In this document: one piece after another, positions 16,964 through 23,984 of the stretch
Numbering within the stretch: the stretch's first letter is position 1
Layout of the letters: every line of letters starts with the position of its first letter
Source: DASWHK01 sp036398215
GTDB taxonomy: Bacteria; Acidobacteriota; UBA890
Length of the DNA stretch: 58,311 nt
Reading direction: 5' to 3'
NCBI GenBank assembly: GCA_036398215.1
Contig: DASWHK010000272.1
Location: forward strand, 1-58,311
The notes under the pieces: generated by a model
Databases searched by the model: none
What the model was told of the DNA's origin: nothing
The model's input: only the letters and a program-made list of their open reading frames with translations
Position numbers and translations under genes: made by a program

Positions 16964-17338
16964 TGCTCAAGCGATCTCAGGCGAAAAACAAAATACCTTG
17001 TGTTCGTCGGTATTTATGCCACTCGGGCCGACCGCGACCCGGCGCGGTGACGCAGAAGCCTATCAAGATTCGTGCCAAGACCGCCCCTCCCCTTCGCCTC
17101 GGATCCACCCCGCCCGAGACGGCTTCCGCGGGGAAGCTCCCGCAACGACACGACGCGCCGCTGGCGACCACGACGTAACCCTGTGAAGAGCTGCTCAAAG
17201 GTGGGCGTAGCCTGTAAGAGCTCGTCAAGAATTCCATTGACAGGGCAGGAACGCCACGACTAGACTCGATCCCTCTGTCCGGCGTCCGATCCCTCTCGAT
17301 GAGCCCTGGCCGTCGAGTACCGCAGCCGAGGATTCGAC
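16964..17338. other. Divergent intergenic region between lptB and pilB-like gene
   Basis: This 375-bp stretch has no convincing gene. It includes an A/T-richer patch (about 16981-17020) that stands out against the surrounding GC-rich DNA, and the pilB-side promoter candidate at 17237. Short reading frames here have no recognisable protein features. Confidence 0.6.
17237..17266 (+). promoter_or_regulatory. Candidate sigma-70-type promoter for the pilB-like cassette
   Basis: TTGACA, 18-bp spacer, TAGACT, about 70 bp upstream of the GTG start of the PilB-like gene. The -35 box is perfect and the -10 box has two mismatches to TATAAT. Confidence 0.5.
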
Positions 17339-19366
17339 GTGAAGTTAGGCCAGCTTCTGGTCAAGAAGCGTATCATCGACGAAGACCAGCTCCGCGCCGT
17401 GCTCGCCCGGCAGAAGGGTGAGGGGGCTCGCCTTGGCGAGATGCTCGTCAGGCTGGGGTTGGTCTCGAAGCGCGACGTTCTCAGCTCCCTGGCCACCCAG
17501 CCCGGCTTCCTGCTCGATTCCGTGGCCCTGGCCCAGGTCAAGCCGGCGGTCGCCCAACTGATCCCGCGGCGGGTCGCCGAGCGCCTCACCTGCATCGCGG
17601 TGGCCCTCGACGGCGAGCGCCTTTCCGTCGCCATGGCCGATCCGCTGGACTTCTCCGCCATCGAGCAGATCAGCGCCATCACCGGCACCGACGTCGAGCC
17701 CCTGCTTGCCGGATCTTCCGATGTCGAGCTGGCGATCCGGCTCCACTACCCCGCCGAGAGCGAGCAGTCCCTGGTGGTCCGCAACTCCGACCTCTCGATG
17801 ACCCAGCGACAGAGCGAGTCACTCACCGTCGACGGCTTCGACTTCGACGACGACCGCTTCGGCCTGGTGAGCTCCTCCCGGGCCTCCGACAACCTCACGG
17901 TGTCGAGCCCAGAGGCCCTGGAGAGCGAGGCCGGCGAGCTGCCGACTTCCGTCCACCTGCAGAACCTGCTGCTGCATGAGGCGCTCAGGGAGAGAGCCTC
18001 GGACATCCATATCGAGCCCCGCAGCGACCACCTCTGCGTTCGCAACCGCGTCGATGGGCGGTTGGTCGAGAGCCAGGTCATCCCCAAATGGATGCACGGC
18101 GGCTTGATCTCGCGCTTCAAGGTGCTCGCCAACATGGACATCGCCGAGCGCCGCCTGCCGCAGGACGGCCGCTGCCGTATCCAGATCGAGGGCAAGCAGA
18201 TCGACCTCCGCGTCTCGACGCTGCCGACACGCCACGGCGAGAAGATGGTCCTCCGCATCCTCGATCGCAGCAACCAGCTGATGCGGCTCGAGGATCTGGG
18301 CCTGGCCGGCGAAGACCTCGACGCCCTGCTGGATTTCATCCAGCGGCCGCAAGGAATGCTGCTGGTGGTCGGGCCCACGGGCTCGGGCAAGACGACGACG
18401 CTGTACTCGGTGCTGCAGCGCATGGACGCCCGCTCCCAGAACATCATCACCATCGAAGACCCCATCGAGTACGAGATCCCGACGATCAACCAGGTGCAGG
18501 TGCAGGAAAAGATCGGGCTGCAGTTCTCGACGGTCTTGCGCTCGGTCCTGCGTCAGGATCCCGACGTCGTGCTCCTCGGCGAGATCCGCGACCACGACAC
18601 GGCCCAGATCGCCGTGCGCGCCGCGCTCACCGGCCACCTGTTGCTCTCGACGCTGCACACGAACAACGCCGTTTCGACGCTGGTGCGGCTGCTCGACCTC
18701 GAGATCGCACCGTTCCTGCTCAGCTCCTCGCTGCTGGGGGTCGTTTCGCAACGGCTGGTGCGACGAGTTTGTCCCGACTGCGCCGTGCCGTACACGCCCG
18801 ACTCGGACGCCCTCAAGGTCCTCGGCTTGAGCGTCGCCGGCAAGAAGTACATGCACGGCGCCGGCTGCGACGCTTGCGGCGACCGCGGCTACAAGGGGCG
18901 TATTGCGATCTTCGAGATGCTCCGCATCACCGATCCTATGCGTCGCGCCATCGCCCGCAGCGCCAGCGAGCAGGAGCTCCGCCGCATCGCCATCGACACC
19001 AGCATGACGACACTGAGCGACTCCGGCGCCACCCAGGTGCGCAATGGCGTCGCCACTGCCGAAGACGTCGCCTTCATGGTGCGCGACGTCGACTGGTCCG
19101 CCACCTGTCCCCGTTGTGATGCGGCGATCGAGCCCGACTTCGAGGTTTGCCCGCATTGCGGCATCGATCTGCGCTCGGCGTGCCCGGGCTGCGGCAAGGA
19201 CACGCAACCGAGCTGGCAGACGTGCCCGTATTGCCGCACCGGTCTTTCAGCCGCCGTTCCCCGCCGGCGCCAGCAGCGGCTGCCGGCCGCGACCATCGAC
19301 GCCGACGACGACGGCGGCCTCAAGCAACCCGCGATTCGCGCCCTGGGACCTGCACAGAGTAGCTAG
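17339..19366 (+). CDS. PilB/GspE-type ATPase with extra C-terminal double zinc ribbon
   Basis: A hexameric secretion ATPase, probably powering type IV pilus extension or a type II secretion-like system. The 675 residues comprise an MshEN/GspE N-terminal domain (start MKLGQLLVKKRIIDEDQLRA, about 1-150), a linker, and the ATPase core. The core has Walker A GPTGSGKTTT (about 345-354), Walker B LLGEIRDHDTAQIA, and a tetracysteine metal site (CPDC...CDACGDRGYKG). Beyond the usual end are four CxxC pairs (CPRC, CPHC, CPGC, CPYC, about 590-632) forming two zinc ribbons. The start is GTG. It is followed after 128 bp by the J-domain gene. No pilin, PilC or PilT gene is in the window. Confidence 0.92.
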   Translation: MKLGQLLVKKRIIDEDQLRAVLARQKGEGARLGEMLVRLGLVSKRDVLSSLATQPGFLLDSVALAQVKPAVAQLIPRRVAERLTCIAVALDGERLSVAMADPLDFSAIEQISAITGTDVEPLLAGSSDVELAIRLHYPAESEQSLVVRNSDLSMTQRQSESLTVDGFDFDDDRFGLVSSSRASDNLTVSSPEALESEAGELPTSVHLQNLLLHEALRERASDIHIEPRSDHLCVRNRVDGRLVESQVIPKWMHGGLISRFKVLANMDIAERRLPQDGRCRIQIEGKQIDLRVSTLPTRHGEKMVLRILDRSNQLMRLEDLGLAGEDLDALLDFIQRPQGMLLVVGPTGSGKTTTLYSVLQRMDARSQNIITIEDPIEYEIPTINQVQVQEKIGLQFSTVLRSVLRQDPDVVLLGEIRDHDTAQIAVRAALTGHLLLSTLHTNNAVSTLVRLLDLEIAPFLLSSSLLGVVSQRLVRRVCPDCAVPYTPDSDALKVLGLSVAGKKYMHGAGCDACGDRGYKGRIAIFEMLRITDPMRRAIARSASEQELRRIAIDTSMTTLSDSGATQVRNGVATAEDVAFMVRDVDWSATCPRCDAAIEPDFEVCPHCGIDLRSACPGCGKDTQPSWQTCPYCRTGLSAAVPRRRQQRLPAATIDADDDGGLKQPAIRALGPAQSS

Positions 19367-19494
19367 CAGCTCGTGGCGGTGTCGGCCCTCGAGGGCGGTG
19401 AGGTACTCTCCGGTATCGTCTTCGTCGCCGCTCCTTGCAGCCGCCACCTCCGCTCTCGCCACGGACATCGTATTCATGCGACTGAGTATCGAAC

Positions 19495-20289
19495 TTGACC
19501 CCGGATACTGATTACTACGCCGTCTTGGGCGTTGACCGCGACGCCGAGCCGGATCAGATTCGCAAGGCCTTCCGCGAACGCGTGCGCGCCTGCCATCCGG
19601 ACCGGGTGGCCAACCTCGACGAAGCCCTTCGCCGCCTCGCGGAGGAGAAGATGGTCGAGCTCAACGAGGCGTACGCCGTCCTTCGCAACCCTGCCCGCCG
19701 CGCCGCGTACGACGATCGCCGGTCGACTCCGACCCACTGGCCGACGCCATCCCGGTCGCGGCAAGCGTCAGCCGCGAGCCAGCCGGCACCCGCGCCGCCG
19801 CTGGAGCGTCCCGGAGAGACCCGCAACCGCATCGGCGAGCAACGGTTCGTCGCCCGAGCCGCCGCCGAAGAGTTCCAGCAGCGCGTCAAGCAGGCGGTGA
19901 GCGGCAACGTCCAGTGGTCGCCTGTCGCTCTCCCGGGCACGACCCTTACCCTGCACGGTGCCCGTGGCCGCAAGGAGTTTTACTTCGCCCTGCTTGCGGC
20001 GCCCAGGCTCGACGAGAAGCTCCTCCGCCGCCTCTTGACGCGGCTCGAGTCGTGGGCGGCGACGCTCAAACCGCGGCTTTGGGGCCGTGACCGAGTGTAC
20101 GGGTTCGCCGGCGCCGTCGAGTTCGAAGAGCGAGAGCGCTTGCGCAGGCTCGTCGACCAGTTCAACCGGCGCCGGAAGCCCAGCGAGCCGCTCGGCGACG
20201 CGACGCTCATCGATCTCGTGAACTGGCACGTTGCCCCCGGCGACGCGGACCTACAGACTCGACTGCGCGCGCTCCTCAAGGATCGCTGA
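19495..20289 (+). CDS. J-domain (DnaJ-like) protein with unrecognised C-terminal domain
   Basis: The 264 residues have a J domain at about 3-65, starting DYYAVLGVDRDAEPDQIRKA and with the HPD loop at residues 34-36 (CHPDRV). J domains recruit and stimulate DnaK. There is no Gly/Phe region or zinc finger, so it is not DnaJ itself. After a Pro-rich linker (about 80-105) comes a roughly 150-residue alpha/beta-looking domain that I do not recognise, containing RLWGRDRVYGFAGAVEF. The start appears to be TTG at 19495; no in-frame ATG lies near. It is followed 2 bp later by the HEAT gene, so the next two genes are certainly in the same operon. Confidence 0.82.
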   Translation: MTPDTDYYAVLGVDRDAEPDQIRKAFRERVRACHPDRVANLDEALRRLAEEKMVELNEAYAVLRNPARRAAYDDRRSTPTHWPTPSRSRQASAASQPAPAPPLERPGETRNRIGEQRFVARAAAEEFQQRVKQAVSGNVQWSPVALPGTTLTLHGARGRKEFYFALLAAPRLDEKLLRRLLTRLESWAATLKPRLWGRDRVYGFAGAVEFEERERLRRLVDQFNRRRKPSEPLGDATLIDLVNWHVAPGDADLQTRLRALLKDR

Positions 20290-20291
20290 CC

Positions 20292-22619
20292 GTGTCGTCG
20301 CCGGGCGACTCCTCCACGGCAACCCCGATCGTCGACCTCTCCGCCGCCCTGCGCGACCTCGCCTACGCCGTTCGCGCCCTGCAGCTCTATCCGGCCGGCT
20401 CACCGGTTGTCAGCGAAGCCGTCGGGCGCGCCCACCGCGGCCTCGAGCCCCTCCTGCGGCGCGGCCGCCTGTCGCTGGCGATCCTGCCCGAGTCGATCAG
20501 GGTAGACGGCGAGGACGCCGGCGGCGGCAACCGCAACGTACGGACCCTCGCCGAGCGCCTTCATGAGCGTGGGGTCGCACACCTGCACCTCGACGCCGGC
20601 GTCGAACCGGCGGCAATGCAACGGCTAGCCGAGCTGCTGGCCATCGACGCCGACGCGCTCAAGGAGCAGGGCGGCATCAGCACCCTGTGTGAGCGCCAGC
20701 CGCTCGCCGGCGTGGCCCTCGAGATGCTGCAGCTCGAGCGTCTTTACGAGGAGCGCGAGGAGGCCGACGCAGACGCCGACGCCGAGCTGTGGGAATCGCT
20801 CCTCGGCAGCTTTCGCGACGTCGCCGACCTCGACGATCTCGACTGGGAATCTCTGGCCAACAACCGCGAGCAGCTCGCCGACTTTCTCGCCTGGTTGCTG
20901 GACGACGAGAGCCCGCCGCCCGGTGTTTCCGAGATGTCGCGGATGCAGATCGTACGGGTGGTCTGCGAGCGGGTCGGCGCCGCCGCCGCCGCTCTCGGGG
21001 CCGAGCACGTCGAGGCGGTCGCCGCCGTGTTCGGAGGCTTCTACGACAAGCTGGACAAGGAAGTCTGGGTCGAGCTGCTGGGCCAGCCGATGCCGGTGGG
21101 CGCCCCGCCCTCGAGGAGCGCCGAGCACGATGATGCCCCGCTGCCGACCGGCGCCGAGCTCGACGCCCAGGAGCGCATGATCCGCAGTGCCGCCGGCGAG
21201 CTCGGCTCCACCGACCTTTCCGCCGGGATCGGCGCCAGCCTCAGCCGCGGCCAGGTCGAGGACTTGCTCGTTTACGCGCTCGACAGCCGCTCCTCCTCGC
21301 CCCGCATCTTCGGCCTCTTTCAGCGGATTCTGGAGGCGCGTAGCGACCGCGACGTGATGGAGCAGGCGATCCGCGAGGCGCTCGAGCGCCGGCCCGACGA
21401 GGACCGCGTCCGGCGCCGCTTCGAAGACCTCTGGCCTCAGCTCGACGAAGCGCTGCGCGGCGAGAACCCCAACGCCTACCTGAGCACGACGTACCGGGCC
21501 TCGCTCGACCGGTTGCTGCTCGACGAGGGGGCCGCCGACATCTGGGACCTCGAAAAGATCAGCCCCCGCCTGCGCGAGCTCGATCCCGTCTACCTGGTCC
21601 AGCGCAAGGCCAAGATCATGCTCGAAATCCTCGCCGCCGAGCTCGACGATGACGAGTATCTCAGCATCGTCCTCGAGCTCGAGCGTTCGTTGCCGGAGCT
21701 CATCGTCGACGGCCAGTACATCAGCACCGAGGAGATCCTTCGGGCCCTGGCCCACGATCTGGTCCCGACCAGCGGCCGCTCCGACAACCAGCGGGAGGCG
21801 GCCCGTGAGGTCCTCATCAGGTTCTGCAACCAGCACACCCTGCGCGAGGTCGTCCGCAACCTCGCCGGCAAGACCCGCACGCAGATCGATGCCGCGACGC
21901 GCATCTTCAGCTCCCTCGGACCGATGGCGGTCCCGGCGCTGCTCGAGGCCCTTTCGCAGGAGAGCTCGCGACCGGTCCGTGTCCACCTCGTGCGGATGCT
22001 CGCCGCGATCGGCGACCAGGCGTTGCCCGAGATCCGCAAGCATCTGCGCGACAAGCGCTGGTTCTTCGTCCGCAACCTCGTGTGGATCATCGGCGAGATC
22101 GGGGATCCCCGCTTCATCCCCCACTTGGGAATCATCGCCAACCACCCCGACGTCCGCGTCCGCAGCGAGGCGGTGCGCTCGATGGCCAGGTTCCGCAACG
22201 ACGCGGCGGTCGAGGTCCTGATCGGGGCAACCGACGACAGCGATCTCCACGTCAAGCTGCTGGCCATCCGCGGCCTCGGCCTGAGCGGCAGCCAGGAGGC
22301 TTCGCCGCGGGTCTGCGAGCTGCTGCGTCTGCGCAACCTCAACGGCAACAACACCGACGTGATTCGCACCGCTGCGGTAGCCGCCGGACGAATCGGCGAC
22401 GCCCGGGCAAAAAGAGACCTGAGGCGGGTCGCGCGACGTCCGTGGCTGTTCCGTGCGCGCCGCCTGCCGGCCACCGAAGCGGCGGAATGGGCCCTCGCCA
22501 CCCTGCGCGGAGAGATCACCACGGAGGCGCCGGAGGCCTCGATCGTCGTCCGCCGCGGTCGCGATGCCGAGGCGCCGACCGGCGATCTTTCCGGGGACAA
22601 CGAACCCACCAACGGCTGA
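20292..22619 (+). CDS. HEAT-repeat protein with LYPAG N-terminal domain
   Basis: The 775 residues start at a GTG 2 bp after the J-protein stop. The N-terminal domain (about 10-130, with ALQLYPAGSPVV) is shared with the next protein. A middle acidic helical region contains no motif I recognise. HEAT/PBS-lyase-type repeats occupy about 545-700, for example GPMAVPALLEAL, EIRKHLRDKRWFFVRNLV and IIANHPDVRVRSEAVRSMA. The C-terminus is a disordered tail. HEAT arrays usually mediate protein-protein contacts. No signal peptide or membrane segment is seen, so it is cytoplasmic. Function unknown; context suggests a scaffold in a regulatory module with the PilB-like ATPase and the HD protein. Confidence 0.85.
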   Translation: MSSPGDSSTATPIVDLSAALRDLAYAVRALQLYPAGSPVVSEAVGRAHRGLEPLLRRGRLSLAILPESIRVDGEDAGGGNRNVRTLAERLHERGVAHLHLDAGVEPAAMQRLAELLAIDADALKEQGGISTLCERQPLAGVALEMLQLERLYEEREEADADADAELWESLLGSFRDVADLDDLDWESLANNREQLADFLAWLLDDESPPPGVSEMSRMQIVRVVCERVGAAAAALGAEHVEAVAAVFGGFYDKLDKEVWVELLGQPMPVGAPPSRSAEHDDAPLPTGAELDAQERMIRSAAGELGSTDLSAGIGASLSRGQVEDLLVYALDSRSSSPRIFGLFQRILEARSDRDVMEQAIREALERRPDEDRVRRRFEDLWPQLDEALRGENPNAYLSTTYRASLDRLLLDEGAADIWDLEKISPRLRELDPVYLVQRKAKIMLEILAAELDDDEYLSIVLELERSLPELIVDGQYISTEEILRALAHDLVPTSGRSDNQREAAREVLIRFCNQHTLREVVRNLAGKTRTQIDAATRIFSSLGPMAVPALLEALSQESSRPVRVHLVRMLAAIGDQALPEIRKHLRDKRWFFVRNLVWIIGEIGDPRFIPHLGIIANHPDVRVRSEAVRSMARFRNDAAVEVLIGATDDSDLHVKLLAIRGLGLSGSQEASPRVCELLRLRNLNGNNTDVIRTAAVAAGRIGDARAKRDLRRVARRPWLFRARRLPATEAAEWALATLRGEITTEAPEASIVVRRGRDAEAPTGDLSGDNEPTNG

Positions 22620-22622
22620 GCC

Positions 22623-23984
22623 ATGTTCGCGAACCGTGCCGAATTCAGGAAGCTCGCGGCGGCCCTGCTCACCGGCCAGCGCGCCCTTGTCCTCTATCCC
22701 GCCGGCCATCCGTACATCAAGACGGCGCTCGACGACTGCTACCTGTTCGTGCGTCAGCTCTTGCAGCGGGAGCAGCAGATCCCGATCGTCCTCGCCGGCA
22801 ACGAGTTCGTTGTCGGCGACCTGCAGGTCCCGGTCGCCGGCGAGGCGTTCGTCGAGCTCGCGGCGGTTCTGCAGCATGCCGGCATCGAAAAGCTGATCTT
22901 CAGCGACGGCCTGCGCTTCTGGGAGCTGCAGAATCTCCTGCGAATCCTCAACCTCGATGACCAGGCCATCGAGGACGGCGGCGGCGCCGAAGCCCTTCTC
23001 GCCGCGGCGGAGGTCGAGCACATCGTCGCCACCCGGCTGCATGTCGAAGCCAGCGGGGATGACGCCCCCCACGTTCTGGTCCGCGCCTGGGAGGCGTACG
23101 CCTCGGGGTTGCGGGTCGTGCGCCGGCTCCGCCACGGCTATCGCTCCAGCGGCCGCCTCGAAAACCTCGACGAGACCAAGGACTTCGTCCGTGAGATCGT
23201 CGAGGTCGGCGCCCAGCAGACCACTCCCCTGCTTGCCCTCCACGCGCTCAAGGTCCACGACGAATACTCGTTCACCCACTCGATCAACGTCGCCACGTTG
23301 ACGCTGGCGATGGCCCAGCGGCTGCGATTCAGCAAGTACGACCTGCACGAGATCACGCTGGCGGCGCTGCTGCACGACCTCGGCAAGGAGCGGGTCTCGG
23401 GAGAGGTGCTGCGCAAGCCCGGCGAGCTCGACGACGATGAGTGGAAGCAGATGGCCGACCACAGTCTCGAGGGCGCCAAGATGCTGGCAACCACCGAAGG
23501 GGTCGGGGATCTGCCGGCGATCGTCGCCTTCGAGCACCACCTGACCCAGGACCGCACCCGGGAAGACGCCGCCAAGTGGCAGCTGCACCTGGTCTCGGAG
23601 ATCGTTACCATCGCCGACGTCTACGACGCCCTCCGTTCCACCCGCCCCTATCGCAGCGAGGTCCCGGCGGATCGCGCGATGGAGATCATGCACGAGGAGG
23701 CGCAGCAGAAGTTCAACCACGACCTCTTCGAGGGCTTCGTGCGGATGATGGGCTACTACCCCCCGGGGATCTGTGTGCGGCTCGACGGCGGCGAGGTCGG
23801 GATCGTCTACCACGTCAATCCAGCGGCGCCGCGCCAACCGGGCATCCTCGTGGTCAGGGACGCCGCCGGCGAGCCGATCGACACGCCGCGCCGGATCGAC
23901 CTCGCCGCCGACGACCCGTCGCCGGCGATCGTCGAGGTGCTCGACGCCGAGGCCGCGGGCGTCGATCCCTTCGACTACCTCTGA
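22623..23984 (+). CDS. HD-GYP-like phosphohydrolase with LYPAG N-terminal domain and degenerate GYP motif
   Basis: The 453 residues have an N-terminal domain (about 5-120, ALVLYPAGHPYIK) homologous to that of the preceding HEAT protein. A linker and an HD domain follow (about 205-375). Metal ligands are present: H in FTHSINVATL, HD at about H251-D252 in LLHDLGKERV, H in MADHSLEGA and the HH pair in FEHHLTQD. The tail block DVYDALRSTRPYR is typical of HD-GYP. The GYP signature itself (HHE...GxGYP) is missing; after HH the sequence reads LTQDRTREDAAKW. Activity on cyclic di-GMP is therefore doubtful. The gene's last 10 bases overlap the convergent lptC/lptA-like gene. Confidence 0.88.
   Translation: MFANRAEFRKLAAALLTGQRALVLYPAGHPYIKTALDDCYLFVRQLLQREQQIPIVLAGNEFVVGDLQVPVAGEAFVELAAVLQHAGIEKLIFSDGLRFWELQNLLRILNLDDQAIEDGGGAEALLAAAEVEHIVATRLHVEASGDDAPHVLVRAWEAYASGLRVVRRLRHGYRSSGRLENLDETKDFVREIVEVGAQQTTPLLALHALKVHDEYSFTHSINVATLTLAMAQRLRFSKYDLHEITLAALLHDLGKERVSGEVLRKPGELDDDEWKQMADHSLEGAKMLATTEGVGDLPAIVAFEHHLTQDRTREDAAKWQLHLVSEIVTIADVYDALRSTRPYRSEVPADRAMEIMHEEAQQKFNHDLFEGFVRMMGYYPPGICVRLDGGEVGIVYHVNPAAPRQPGILVVRDAAGEPIDTPRRIDLAADDPSPAIVEVLDAEAAGVDPFDYL

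Noticed and set aside
16964..17338. Small protein genes in the lptB-pilB spacer
   Set aside because: Short frames exist but none has a ribosome-binding site, conserved-looking motif or membrane segment; composition differs from neighbouring genes.
14681..19366. A sigma-54 (-24/-12) promoter for the pilB cassette
   Set aside because: rpoN is next door and some pilus genes use it, but no TGGCAC-N5-TTGC-like site was found upstream of 17339; the better match is a sigma-70-type pair at 17237.
19361..19380. CTAGCAGCTCGTGGCGG at the pilB stop as another copy of the dispersed repeat
   Set aside because: About three mismatches over 17 bp, and the TAGCAG part overlaps the stop codon, so chance is likely. 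The same applies to CTAGCAGGCC at 36788.
20625..23837. A 1070-codon open frame on the minus strand
   Set aside because: It lies opposite the HEAT and HD genes, whose products have recognisable domains. The frame has only low-complexity GC-driven composition and no domain.
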